Positions 16,738-26,354 of a stretch of DNA of 64,000 nt are shown here, one piece after another (position 1 is the stretch's first letter; the number at the start of each line of letters is the position of its first letter). The notes under the pieces were generated by a model. It did not search any database. It was not told where the DNA came from and worked only from the letters and a program-made list of their open reading frames with translations. Source of the stretch: Thermoplasmatales archaeon E-plasma (GTDB lineage Archaea; Thermoplasmatota; Thermoplasmata; Thermoplasmatales; Thermoplasmataceae); the NCBI GenBank assembly GCA_000496135.1, contig KI542675.1, positions 248,001 through 312,000 of the forward strand, read 5' to 3'. The position numbers were made by a program, and so were the translations under genes.

Positions 16738-17973
16738 TTGCCAGAACTTCTAGAAGGTTCAATAAGGAGCCTTCTTAAAAACAGAATTGTAGCTACAATA
16801 TCATTCAATCAGTTTATAAGAGTTTTTGGAAGATCTCAGGCGTGGATATTTTTACCTTTGTACCTTAATGAAATCAGAAATGTTCCTTACTTTAACATCG
16901 GTATTGTCCTCTTCATAATGGCTGTCACATCTGTTCCATTTGGTATATATGGAGGAAACCTGATGGATCGAATAGGGAGAAGAAAGATGCTCCTTGTATC
17001 TACGCCTGCAATCGCCATTCTCTTCCTGTTAATATCGGTCAGTATATTTTTCAGTTTAAACGTATTTCTGTTTTACATACTTCTCATATTGACAGAGCCA
17101 TTCATGAATATTCAGGGCTCAGCGGACAATGTAATAATAACAGATTCAACAACTTCTGCGGAAAGAACAAATGCCTTTGGCCTTGTCAGAATACTCCTGA
17201 ATATTGGGTTTGCCATGGGACCGGCCATTGGAGGATTTATTGCAGGAATATCCTATGGTTATATTTTCCTCATTCCTGCAGTACTTACTTTAATAGAAAT
17301 GATTCTCTATTTTCTATATGTTCCGGAAACCCTTAAGGCTGAAAACAAACAACCTAAAACAGGTGGTTTTAGTTTTCCAAAAAGGGATATGGCATTTATC
17401 TTTGCTGTTTTTGCAATTTCAATAATGTTCCTGGTGATGGGACAGTGGGGCACAACACTTACACTGTTCTGGAAAGCATATGATAATATTACTGATGTAG
17501 AGGTTGGTATTTTATATGGAACAAATGGATTGTATGTTGCCATTTTCCAAATGTATACTAATAAAATCTTCGCGAGGGTAAGAGATCACATAAGATTGCT
17601 CATTGGTCTCAATATATACGCTTTCGGTTTTTTCGCTCTGATATTCTTCAGGAGTTTCCTGTTTCTTCTGGTAGATGTATTTGTTCTTACAATGGCGGAG
17701 AACATAACAGCACCAATAATTAGCACCATCATCAGCAGATTAGCGCCATACAACAAGAGAGGACAATACTTTGGAGCATTTCAGGTAATCGCTGGTGTTA
17801 TTGGGCCAAGTGCGCCTGTCATGGGCACATTCTTTATTCAGTATTTCCCGGGTAATCTGGGCATTCTCTGGGTCGTAGTACTCCTCATAAGTTTACTGAT
17901 AACTGCAGTTACGCTCATGTTCTGGTCGAGAGTAGTAAAATATCAGGATGATTCTATGTCAGGTAATGGATGA
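16738..17973 (+). CDS. Major facilitator superfamily transporter
   Basis: A 411-aa, 12-helix carrier. Motif A, GGNLMDRIGRRK, is clear between helices 2 and 3 (about residues 73-84), and NIGFAMGPAIGGF is a helix 5 drug-exporter-like motif. The start is TTG; CATATAAGG about 26 nt upstream supports it. No better in-frame start lies nearby. Substrate unknown. The last 15 bp overlap the 3' end of another MFS gene on the minus strand, so two unrelated-looking transporters sit tail to tail. The protein at 1036-2238 is its closest relative in the window by motif layout. Confidence 0.86.
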   Translation: MPELLEGSIRSLLKNRIVATISFNQFIRVFGRSQAWIFLPLYLNEIRNVPYFNIGIVLFIMAVTSVPFGIYGGNLMDRIGRRKMLLVSTPAIAILFLLISVSIFFSLNVFLFYILLILTEPFMNIQGSADNVIITDSTTSAERTNAFGLVRILLNIGFAMGPAIGGFIAGISYGYIFLIPAVLTLIEMILYFLYVPETLKAENKQPKTGGFSFPKRDMAFIFAVFAISIMFLVMGQWGTTLTLFWKAYDNITDVEVGILYGTNGLYVAIFQMYTNKIFARVRDHIRLLIGLNIYAFGFFALIFFRSFLFLLVDVFVLTMAENITAPIISTIISRLAPYNKRGQYFGAFQVIAGVIGPSAPVMGTFFIQYFPGNLGILWVVVLLISLLITAVTLMFWSRVVKYQDDSMSGNG

Positions 17974-19116
17974 AATCTTTTCTACCTTCAGGAGAACTGG
18001 AATAGATAGCGGCAGAAGTATAAGTGAAATCAACCCCAGTGAGCACCAGGCAAGGTCTTTGTTCGAAGAGTATATTATGGAAAACACAAAGGCAATCAAG
18101 GAACCCAATCCTATCTGGAAGGAGTTCATTGTTGCAATGCTTAATGGAACAACTGTTTCATCGGTTTCCAGAAGAACTACATAATAATATTCAGCAGAAA
18201 AGATTGTTATGCTGAAAATTCCCTCTGCAAGGGCTATTGCTCCTAAGCCTGCATTATCAGTAAATGGTATTAATATAACAAGTACAGATAGAAATATGAC
18301 AAGACCTCCAGTTACCATAATAGGCCTATATTTTCTTGCAAAGGGAAGTATAAAAATACCGAGGATACCTGAGAAAAGCGCAATACTTCCTACAATACCG
18401 GCGTAATTCACAGAACCAGTTTTAAAAAAGGTATAAGGGTTAAGATATTCAACGGCTGTGAAGTTTAAGGCCCAGTATCCGCCGATCCCTATGGAAAGCA
18501 GTAGCATCAGGGGGGAGAAAGCCTTTGAAGCTATGCCTTTCATTGTTTTTCTTATAACCCCGGGATCGGGAATCATTGCTAGTGCTAATACAGAGGGAAT
18601 TGCCGTTATTATCCCTGCAATGTAAAGCGAAGTCTGCCATGGAATAAATCTTCCCAGCTCTCCGAATAGAATGATACCAAATCCTCCTCCTGCTGCAAAA
18701 GATACATTGAACATTGTAATTTTGCCGTCTATATTTTTCTTATCTATTTGCCCGAGTAAAACTATACCCGAGGAAAAGAAAAATGCTGATGCTATTCCAA
18801 CGAAGAATCTTGATACAAGGAAGATTATGAAATCTGGAGACAGCGGTGACAGAAAAACAGAAACAGACATAATTATCATCCCCCACAGTGCCACATTCCT
18901 CGTTCCTATTCTTGAGGCCAAAAATCCTGAAGGGATTTGAAATATTCCGGCTCCAAGAAGGAATGCTGAAAGTATTAATCCCGATCCGGAGGATCCTTCT
19001 GCATAGGATCCACTGATCGAAGTAAGGAACGGGGATACGTTATACCAGTTCATTGCATAAACAAAACGCAGAATGAGCATAAGTGCAACGGACTGAACCG
19101 GTGTTAATTTTCTCAT
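17959..19116 (-). CDS. Major facilitator superfamily transporter, coupled to a synthetase-like gene
   Basis: A 385-aa, 12-helix MFS protein. Loop 2-3 motif appears as SGFLASRIGTRNVALWG, consistent with the sugar/nitrate-like or CP-type MFS branch rather than the drug-exporter motif. Its start ATG overlaps the stop of the upstream asparagine-synthetase-like gene by 4 bp, so the two proteins are probably made together. That suggests the carrier moves a substrate or product of that enzyme. The 3' end overlaps the convergent MFS gene by 15 bp. Confidence 0.85.
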   Translation of the reverse strand: MRKLTPVQSVALMLILRFVYAMNWYNVSPFLTSISGSYAEGSSGSGLILSAFLLGAGIFQIPSGFLASRIGTRNVALWGMIIMSVSVFLSPLSPDFIIFLVSRFFVGIASAFFFSSGIVLLGQIDKKNIDGKITMFNVSFAAGGGFGIILFGELGRFIPWQTSLYIAGIITAIPSVLALAMIPDPGVIRKTMKGIASKAFSPLMLLLSIGIGGYWALNFTAVEYLNPYTFFKTGSVNYAGIVGSIALFSGILGIFILPFARKYRPIMVTGGLVIFLSVLVILIPFTDNAGLGAIALAEGIFSITIFSAEYYYVVLLETDETVVPLSIATMNSFQIGLGSLIAFVFSIIYSSNKDLAWCSLGLISLILLPLSIPVLLKVEKISSIT

Positions 19117-19868
19117 AAACCACCATTTATTCTTTCCATATTTCCAATAATACCAGATTTTATTGCAGAAGAAATGACTCTCTTAAAACCGGATCCGTAT
19201 TGTGCCGCGAGTTTCTTCGAATTGACAAATTTTGTTTCAAATCCAGCGTCGAGTGCACTTTTCCTCAAAATTGACTTTCCAATCCCTTCTGAAATATGCA
19301 TCTCTCTGGGAAGACCTGCAAATGAATCAATAATATCTCTATCAAGGTATGGAGTAACAAGCTCCTTTTGCATAATTGAGGCCAGATTCATCTCTCTTGG
19401 GGCAGTTCTCTCCAGGAGGATCCTGAGACTTTCCACATTTGAACTTTCTCTTCCATCAATAAACTTTGAATAACCATAGAATATTTCATCAGATCCCTGG
19501 CCAGTAACAATAAAGCGTCTTTCGGATCTTTGCATTAATCCTGCCAGTACAGCATCATATGATATTTCTAAAATTGATGCTCCTGGATCTGCACGGAGTA
19601 CAAGTGAAGCTGCCTCAATAACATCTGATTCAGAGAAAATCTCAACTTTTAACTGCCTTTTATAATGCCTGGCAACAATTTCTGCGTTCGTTATATCTTT
19701 CGCACCATCGATTCCAACTACGCAGGGTTCACAATGTTCTCCAGAAAGATATAACAGAAATGAACTGTCAAGGCCCCCGGATAATCCAAGTGTATAAGGT
19801 TCCTCAATTGAGTCAAGGCTATATTTAAGCCTCTGTACAAGTAACTTCCCATCAAAAGTTCGAACCAT
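19113..19868 (-). CDS. Lone asparagine-synthetase-type PP-loop domain
   Basis: A 251-aa protein matching only the synthetase half of AsnB. The PP-loop SGGLDSS is at residues 30-36, and the TGQGSDEIFYGYSKF stretch is the conserved AsnB adenylate-site motif. LVTPYLDRDIIDS and RKSALDAGF follow, as in AsnB. The N-terminal glutaminase domain, with its Cys-1 nucleophile, is absent. It could use ammonia directly or a separate amidotransferase, or make another amide or lactam bond. It overlaps an MFS gene by 4 bp and is divergent from the PIN-ATPase gene with 52 bp between starts. The product is not known. Confidence 0.82.
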   Translation of the reverse strand: MVRTFDGKLLVQRLKYSLDSIEEPYTLGLSGGLDSSFLLYLSGEHCEPCVVGIDGAKDITNAEIVARHYKRQLKVEIFSESDVIEAASLVLRADPGASILEISYDAVLAGLMQRSERRFIVTGQGSDEIFYGYSKFIDGRESSNVESLRILLERTAPREMNLASIMQKELVTPYLDRDIIDSFAGLPREMHISEGIGKSILRKSALDAGFETKFVNSKKLAAQYGSGFKRVISSAIKSGIIGNMERINGGL

Positions 19869-19920
19869 TTTCCAGACATTTCATACTAAGAGATAAATAA
19901 GCTGTATACCTTACAATAGT

Positions 19921-21705
19921 GTGGATTATATACCGGACACTTCGGTGATTGTAGACGGAAGATTTTTTGAATTTATAAGGAATAAAATTGACTCCAGAGT
20001 TATTTTTACTGAAGCAATGCTGTCGGAAGTTGAGCATCAGGCGAACGAGGGAATGAGCATAGGTTTTGCAGCTCTGGAGGAGCTTAAAAGAATAAGGATA
20101 ATGGCGGACGATGGAAAAATATCGCTGGAAATAACAGGAAAGAGACCCGGAGAATGGCAGATAGAGAAGGCACGAGTCGGAGAAATAGACGATCTGATTC
20201 GTAATGTGGCAGCGGAATACGATGCAATACTGGTAACAGGAGACAATGTTCAAAGAGAGATAGCAATAATAAAAGGAATAAGGGTAGAATTTCTGGAATC
20301 AAAGGATTCAACGAATCGTAATATCGAGGAATTCTTTGATGATATGACCATTTCTGCGCACATAAAAGCAGGTTCAAAGACAAAACTGAAGAAAGGATAT
20401 CCCGGCCAGATAAAGGTTGAAGTCGTTGGAAAAGAGATAACGGAGACAGAGGCAGAAGCAATTGCTAACAATATTATTAAGCGTGCCAGAGGAGATCATG
20501 AATCATTCATAGAGATGGACAATCTTGGAGCGACTGTAGTTCAGCTTCGTCAATTCAGAATCGTGATTGCGAGGCAGCCCTTTGCAAGCAGTCTTGAAAT
20601 AACGGCTGTCAGACCAATAAAGACGACCACAATCGAGGATTATTCCCTTGATCGGGAGATTCTGGATCAGGTACTTTCAGGTTCATCAGGCGTTCTTGTT
20701 GCAGGGAGTCCAGGTGCCGGAAAGAGCACTTTTGTTCAGGCGCTTGCCAATCTACTTAATGAAAAAAATCTCATTGTAAAAACCATGGAAAGACCAAGGG
20801 ATCTGCAGGTTAACAGGGAAATAACACAATATACGGCTCTGGATGGTTCAATGGAGAAAACCGGGGATTTGTTGCTTTTAGTAAGGAATGATTATACGAT
20901 TTTTGATGAAATGAGGGTCACCTCAGATTTTAAGGTATTCAGCGATCTGAGACTGGCGGGTGTCGGAATGATTGGGGTGGTTCATGCAACCAGAGCCATT
21001 GATGCCATTCACAGGTTCATCGGGAGAATTGAACTTGGGCTGATCCCTCAGGTTATAGACACCGTTCTTTACGTTAGTAAAGGGGATATCTCCAGCATTT
21101 TGAAAGTTAACTATGTTGTAAAAGTTCCATCAGGTATGACTCAGGACGATCTTTCCAGGCCAGTTATAGTTATAACAGAACATCCTTCCAATGAGCCAAA
21201 GTATGAGATATATACATTCGGAGATCAGGTTGTTGTTGTTCCGGTAACACAGGAACAGGATTCCGGTATGTCAGAAGAGACAAAAAACAGGGTCAGGGAT
21301 GAAATATCAAAATTCCTTGGCACCGAAAATATATCGGTAAAGATGAAGGGAAGGGGAAGAGCTCTGGTTAATGTTCCCGAACCAATGATGGCAAGACTCA
21401 TTGGGAGAAAGGGCGCTTCCATATCAGAATTGGAACGAAAGTTAGGTGTAAGGATAGATGTAGAGGCAAAAGAACAGGAACATGATGATAAAATTGACAT
21501 TATTCCTGTTATCAAGAACAGAATTATTTATCTCGATACTGGAAAAAAGAACAGCTCTGTGAACATCTATGTGGATGATATTATTATTCTTCAGGCCATA
21601 AGCTCCAATAAGGGGATTGTAAGAATCAAAATAGACAGTGGTGCAGGTTCAGCCATACAGAAGGCGATAAAAAGTGGAAAGAGCATAAAATGCTCATTCC
21701 CTTAG
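19921..21705 (+). CDS. PIN domain-ATPase-KH domain protein
   Basis: A 594-aa archaeal protein with three parts. Residues 1-125 form a PIN-type nuclease fold (D6, E35, D91 and D108 are candidate acidic ligands). Residues 230-400 form a PilT/VirB11-like P-loop ATPase, with Walker A AGSPGAGKST at 261-270. Residues 485-515 form a KH RNA-binding motif, with GRKG at 495-498. This matches the conserved archaeal PIN-ATPase-KH family, whose role is unsettled but likely in RNA processing or decay. The start is GTG; GATAAATAA about 26 nt upstream supports a leaderless message. Stops are 2 bp from the convergent aminopeptidase. Confidence 0.9.
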   Translation: MDYIPDTSVIVDGRFFEFIRNKIDSRVIFTEAMLSEVEHQANEGMSIGFAALEELKRIRIMADDGKISLEITGKRPGEWQIEKARVGEIDDLIRNVAAEYDAILVTGDNVQREIAIIKGIRVEFLESKDSTNRNIEEFFDDMTISAHIKAGSKTKLKKGYPGQIKVEVVGKEITETEAEAIANNIIKRARGDHESFIEMDNLGATVVQLRQFRIVIARQPFASSLEITAVRPIKTTTIEDYSLDREILDQVLSGSSGVLVAGSPGAGKSTFVQALANLLNEKNLIVKTMERPRDLQVNREITQYTALDGSMEKTGDLLLLVRNDYTIFDEMRVTSDFKVFSDLRLAGVGMIGVVHATRAIDAIHRFIGRIELGLIPQVIDTVLYVSKGDISSILKVNYVVKVPSGMTQDDLSRPVIVITEHPSNEPKYEIYTFGDQVVVVPVTQEQDSGMSEETKNRVRDEISKFLGTENISVKMKGRGRALVNVPEPMMARLIGRKGASISELERKLGVRIDVEAKEQEHDDKIDIIPVIKNRIIYLDTGKKNSSVNIYVDDIIILQAISSNKGIVRIKIDSGAGSAIQKAIKSGKSIKCSFP

Positions 21706-21707
21706 AA

Positions 21708-23147
21708 TCAGTTAAACAAAGCAATTGAGAATTCTGTAAGGAGTCTAACACCAAAGCCGGTTGCTCCTTTTCCTACATATTCCTTTTTTGCTGTTTTTTC
21801 CTGAGTCCATGCAGTACCCGCTATGTCCAGATGAAGCCATGGAGTCGTACCGATAAAATTCTCAAGGAAGGCTCCAGCTGTTTCTGCTCCACCCTGAGAA
21901 CCGCCTGTATTTTTGATATCTGCTACTGTACTTTTAATCTGTTCTCTGAAATCGTCATCAATAGGGAGGTTCCAGACCTTTTCCCAGGTTTTAGATGAAA
22001 CGTCAAGCATTTTACTGATAAGTTCCCCGTTATTACCCATTAATCCTGCAATGTTGTTTCCCAGGGCAGTTACGCATGCTCCGGTAAGTGTAGATATATC
22101 AAGAATAGCCTTTGGGGAATATTTGTCAACAGCATAGGATAGAGCGTCTGCCATTACAAGACGTCCTTCAGCGTCTGTTGTTATTACTTCAGAAGTTTTT
22201 CCATTGTAGTGGCGCAAAATGTCTCCAGGCTTGTAAGCATTTCCACCAGGCAGGTTCTCCGTTAGCGGTGCAAGGCCAATAACGTTAACCTTTGCATTCA
22301 TTTCACTTAGAGCTTTCATCACTCCAAGAACTGCAGAGGCCCCACACTTATCAAATTTCATTTCCTGCATTCCTGCAGATGGTTTTATGGATATTCCACC
22401 ACTGTCAAAGATAATTCCCTTTCCAATAATAGCAAAGGGTTTGTCAGAAGAGTTTTTGTATTCCATTATCACCAGTTTGGCAGGTTCTTTTGCCGCCCTT
22501 GAAACTCCTTCTAAACCCCCCATGCCCAATTCCTTGAATTTGTCCTTTTCAATTACAGAAATATTGACATTCTTCAGTTCACGGGCCAATTTCTCAAAGT
22601 AAGAAGGGGTCCCCTCTGATGGCGGCATGTTTGCAAAATCCCTGGCATAATTCGTTGATTTGCCTAGAATCTGCCCTCTTTGCAATGCTGAATTCAAATC
22701 ACTTTTTCCCGATATTAAAATCTCCTTAATCTCGGGGGTATCATGATTTTGAGATTTATATTTAGAAAATTTATAAAGAGTTGTTTCAGCAATATACGCT
22801 GTTTCAAACGTCTCTAAATCTGATCCGTCAACACCGGGAAGGCTGGCAATAACAGATTGAATACCTGTTCTTTCTATTTCTCTTAAGGCAGAAGATAATG
22901 CTCGTCTATAGGTTTCTATTGAATATTTTTCTCTTTTTCCCAGACCGACAGCACAGAAATTTTCCTTTATGCTTGGCATAGATACAATTCTTATATCATT
23001 GGATTTTCCAGTGAAACCTATTTCTTCCAAGGCTTTTCCAAGCTCTACTTTTACATCCTTAATGGGTGCCTGTTCAAAAAAAGGTACCAAAAGTATCCTT
23101 CTTTGAGAATCGTTCTTCTTTTCACCTTCTGAAACCTCTATCTTCAT
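21708..23147 (-). CDS. pepA: Leucyl aminopeptidase (M17)
   Basis: A 479-aa cytosolic metallopeptidase that removes N-terminal residues from peptides. Two-metal ligands of the M17 family are all present: K243, D248, D266, D325 and E327, with catalytic-site K255 and R329. The signature is TTDAEGRLVMADAL near 323-336. The N-terminal 150 residues form the less conserved domain. Length is normal. It fits the peptide-scavenging lifestyle of Thermoplasmatales. It has about 110 bp to the ABC operon downstream, so it is likely a separate unit. Confidence 0.95.
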   Translation of the reverse strand: MKIEVSEGEKKNDSQRRILLVPFFEQAPIKDVKVELGKALEEIGFTGKSNDIRIVSMPSIKENFCAVGLGKREKYSIETYRRALSSALREIERTGIQSVIASLPGVDGSDLETFETAYIAETTLYKFSKYKSQNHDTPEIKEILISGKSDLNSALQRGQILGKSTNYARDFANMPPSEGTPSYFEKLARELKNVNISVIEKDKFKELGMGGLEGVSRAAKEPAKLVIMEYKNSSDKPFAIIGKGIIFDSGGISIKPSAGMQEMKFDKCGASAVLGVMKALSEMNAKVNVIGLAPLTENLPGGNAYKPGDILRHYNGKTSEVITTDAEGRLVMADALSYAVDKYSPKAILDISTLTGACVTALGNNIAGLMGNNGELISKMLDVSSKTWEKVWNLPIDDDFREQIKSTVADIKNTGGSQGGAETAGAFLENFIGTTPWLHLDIAGTAWTQEKTAKKEYVGKGATGFGVRLLTEFSIALFN

Positions 23148-23259
23148 AATTTATTCTATGGCTTTATCATTATTTACTCTTTCTTCATTTAACAATATGA
23201 GCTCATTCTAGATGAAAAATAAACGGGATATTAAATAAAAATTTTATAAAAGGTAGATA

Positions 23260-24747
23260 TTAAAAATCCAAATTTTTCATTCTGCGATAACCTAAAACGA
23301 AGGGGAATACAATCCATGCAACAGCAACTATTGTAATAAAAATCGGGTTGATACCATAATCATACAAGGATCCATATGCATCACTGGGTATGAGTATGCT
23401 CTTGGTTATAATATCATTGAAGAGGTAGGGTAACGTGAATGGATTCCCGTATTGTATTATAGTTAATGTTGTGACTGTCGATTTATATGCCGTGGATAAA
23501 ACCTTTAAGAAACCCACAAAGGCAGAGTCAATTATAACAAGTGCTCCGTAGATCCAGGTAATCAGAAAAATAAAGAGAAATATGACCTTATTACTTAGTT
23601 TTCTTCCCCCAAAGGTTGAGAGCATAAATGTTATGGAAGTTGAGGCTAGAACAAAATAGAAGAGTGTTGTAAATGTTCCCGCAAAAGCTCCTGCGGAGAC
23701 GAATGTCCGGGTAAACGCTAAAAACACCAAATCAGACACTAAGAAATCTATGAGTAGAACTATTAGGGAACCAACAACAACTGCAAAAAACCTCAAGAGG
23801 TAGATTTCTCTTCTTCCCACCGGTTTAGAAATAACAGATTCCATGGTACCGTCCTTCACAGGCTTCATGAAATAATCTTCCGTAAACCATATAAAAAGAA
23901 ATACCATGAAAAAGAGAGCAAGATCAGTTGCAGTACCGACGCCTGCCGTTGAATATGTTGGGATAGAATTGTAATTAATTACATAGGAGTAGAGAGGAAC
24001 ACCATCTGTGGAATTTTGCTTAAACACCTCAATATTTAAAGAAAAATAGAAGAATTGCCCATTTAAAAGATATTTGGAGAAATGTATATCCACATGAGTA
24101 AATCCGGAATAATTCCCTATAAGAGTCTTAGCTCCATATTGCGCATTGCCCTGGCCGAAAAACCTAGTATAGTTTTCAACGGTTAAGCTTACATGAGGTG
24201 CGCCTGAAAGGTTGGGTGAGAGATAGGCCAGAACCAGTGAGCGATCTTCAAGATTTGTTTGGCCAAAGACACAGGTAACAAAGTAGGGATTTATAACTTT
24301 TCCTCCGCCATTGTAGGAATGTACTTCGGAGTTAGTTGAGAAATATCCATTTGAATAAGTTAGATTATAATTTTCAAGTGATAGATAAGATATATTTTTG
24401 TCTCCCTGAATGTTGTAACTAAGGATCAGATATCCATTTGAATTTGTCGTTCCACTACCGGAAAATTTAGGTAAAACGGTTGAATTGCTTTCAAGATAGA
24501 AATTATAATTTATTTGCAATCCCCCATCTGAATATCCCTGGCCATTAAATGCATATATTGATGCGTTAAAAGTATGGGTTTCAGCGTTAAAATAGGTTGT
24601 CATATCATATGATAAAGCAGTAGAAGCCTTAGGAGGAACAGGGTATGTAGAGACAAACAAGAGTGAGAATATTAATAATACCAATGTCACGCCAAATACA
24701 TTCTTTTTCTTGAAAAAGTAAATTAACTCTGATAAAAAGCGGTTCAT
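23260..24747 (-). CDS. ABC-2 type permease with large extracellular insert
   Basis: A 495-aa membrane protein. TM1 spans about residues 17-35. A Ser/Asn/Tyr-rich, beta-looking region of about 230 residues with many N-x-S/T sequons follows and should lie outside the cell. Then come about five helices (272-490) with the cytoplasmic SKPVGRREIYLLRF coupling-helix region typical of ABC-2 permeases. Its start overlaps the stop of the ATPase gene by 4 bp. The insert is unlike standard exporters, in which TM1-TM2 loops are short. Substrate unknown; an envelope or glycan role is only a guess. Confidence 0.85.
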   Translation of the reverse strand: MNRFLSELIYFFKKKNVFGVTLVLLIFSLLFVSTYPVPPKASTALSYDMTTYFNAETHTFNASIYAFNGQGYSDGGLQINYNFYLESNSTVLPKFSGSGTTNSNGYLILSYNIQGDKNISYLSLENYNLTYSNGYFSTNSEVHSYNGGGKVINPYFVTCVFGQTNLEDRSLVLAYLSPNLSGAPHVSLTVENYTRFFGQGNAQYGAKTLIGNYSGFTHVDIHFSKYLLNGQFFYFSLNIEVFKQNSTDGVPLYSYVINYNSIPTYSTAGVGTATDLALFFMVFLFIWFTEDYFMKPVKDGTMESVISKPVGRREIYLLRFFAVVVGSLIVLLIDFLVSDLVFLAFTRTFVSAGAFAGTFTTLFYFVLASTSITFMLSTFGGRKLSNKVIFLFIFLITWIYGALVIIDSAFVGFLKVLSTAYKSTVTTLTIIQYGNPFTLPYLFNDIITKSILIPSDAYGSLYDYGINPIFITIVAVAWIVFPFVLGYRRMKNLDF

Positions 24748-25664
24748 TTTGAATCACCCGTTGCCTTAAAGAATACATCTTCCAGATTTCCTGAAGTTGC
24801 CTGGAAGAAAGATATGTAATAGTTGTGGGATACCAAAATCCCGTTTATTCTGTAAACTTCATTTGCAGGTACTCTCACATTCTTTAAAATTACATTCTTT
24901 CCGTCTATTGTAAAATCCCCTAGTTCTCCCAACACTGATTCAAGACCTTTGTCAGGATTTTCAATTCTCAGCATAACCGTAACTGCATCGGTCAATGAAA
25001 TCTGTTCTTTTGTAATTAACTTTACAAGTTTTCCCTTATGTATAATGGCAACACGGTCTGATACAGCCTCGACCTCCTTAAGAATATGGGATGATAATAC
25101 TATGGTTTTCCCCTCATCTCTTAATCTTTTTATGAGATCTATGACAAACTTGATCCCATTGGGATCGAGACCGTTTATTGTTTCATCAAGGAGAATATTT
25201 TCAGGATTGGATAGCAGTGCCACTGCAATCATGAATCGTTTTTTCATTCCCTGAGACATTTTTAGAAAAGATATTTTGTTGAACTTTGATTCAAGGCCAA
25301 CCATGGATAGAAGATTGATGATGACCCTGTCTGCAGAGTCCTTATCAATGCCATAAAGTGTTGAGTAATACCTCATTAATGAAATCGGATTTTCATACAA
25401 ATTAAAATTTGTTTGTTCAGGAACCCATCCTATGTTTCGTGATGCCTCCCTCTTATCTTCAGATAGATCAATACCATCAACAATTATTTTTCCTGAGGTG
25501 GGTATTAATACACCTGAACAAAGCCTCAAAGTTGTAGTTTTTCCTGCTCCGTTAAGGCCAACGAGACCTAGAACTTCACCATTTGAGACAGAAAGGTTCA
25601 GATCCTGGATAGCAGAAGTTCTGGACCCTTTGAATTTCTTTGAAACGTTTTCAATCTCGATCAC
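24744..25664 (-). CDS. ABC transporter ATP-binding protein
   Basis: A 306-aa ATPase. Walker A GLNGAGKTT is at residues 36-44. The signature region reads LKMSQGMKKR (134-143) rather than LSGGQ, and Walker B is NILLDETINGLDP (156-168), with T in place of the usual P. H193 of the switch is present (SSH). A C-terminal domain of about 90 residues follows the core, as in drug or nodulation-type ABC-2 ATPases. It pairs with the permease gene through a 4-bp overlap. The substitutions do not remove catalytic residues (D160, E161), so activity is expected. Confidence 0.93.
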   Translation of the reverse strand: MIEIENVSKKFKGSRTSAIQDLNLSVSNGEVLGLVGLNGAGKTTTLRLCSGVLIPTSGKIIVDGIDLSEDKREASRNIGWVPEQTNFNLYENPISLMRYYSTLYGIDKDSADRVIINLLSMVGLESKFNKISFLKMSQGMKKRFMIAVALLSNPENILLDETINGLDPNGIKFVIDLIKRLRDEGKTIVLSSHILKEVEAVSDRVAIIHKGKLVKLITKEQISLTDAVTVMLRIENPDKGLESVLGELGDFTIDGKNVILKNVRVPANEVYRINGILVSHNYYISFFQATSGNLEDVFFKATGDSK

Positions 25665-25701
25665 TAACCCTGATAAAAAGGAAATATATGAAATGTTTTG
25701 T

Positions 25702-26172
25702 TTATTCTTTTTTCATCTTAAAGAGAAGTATCAAAGCGTAACCAAACGCAATTATATATATGGCCACAAGCAAGTCATAAAGACCCGGATAATAGGATTC
25801 TGCACCGGGGTATTTTGAAAGTCCAAACAGGTACGTGGCAAATTGGTTAGCATTGCTTAATCCGACCTCACTGTAAAGAAATATATCGCCAAACGTAAAG
25901 CCTATCATAAACAATGACCAGATGGTACCAAATATGAGGAACAGTTTTTGCGGTTTAACAAATAGTATAATTGCCCCAACAATGTCAAGGATCCCTGTAA
26001 CAAGCAAACCATACCAGTGTAGGAAATATCCACTTCCATGGTAAATCCCGAAATCGTTTTGCAGATTTTTGTCGGTAAACAAAATTACCATTGTGACAAT
26101 GAAATCAACCAGGAGCAAAAAACCTAAGATTCTGATCTTGCCCTCTTTTCCTGACAGCATCGATTTATCCAT
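25702..26172 (-). CDS. Four-helix membrane protein, unknown
   Basis: A 156-aa protein with four hydrophobic segments, around residues 15-32, 50-68, 76-96 and 132-150, joined by short polar loops. I do not recognise the family; a DoxX-like fold is possible by size and topology only. It lies 37 bp upstream of the ABC ATPase on the same strand, so it may head that operon and help the transporter. No signal peptide beyond the first helix. Its own start is ATG. Confidence 0.62.
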   Translation of the reverse strand: MDKSMLSGKEGKIRILGFLLLVDFIVTMVILFTDKNLQNDFGIYHGSGYFLHWYGLLVTGILDIVGAIILFVKPQKLFLIFGTIWSLFMIGFTFGDIFLYSEVGLSNANQFATYLFGLSKYPGAESYYPGLYDLLVAIYIIAFGYALILLFKMKKE

Positions 26173-26354
26173 ATCATATGTACATGATTATAATATATAA
26201 ACATTGACATTTAATGGCATAATTCTGGTTTTTATTTCTATGACAACAGCAAGTATAAAGATTTAATAAGTGCAAAATATATTAGTAACTATGTTTCAAC
26301 AAATTGTTTTTTTAAATATTTTTTTCATAGGTATGATAATGGGAGGCATAACAG

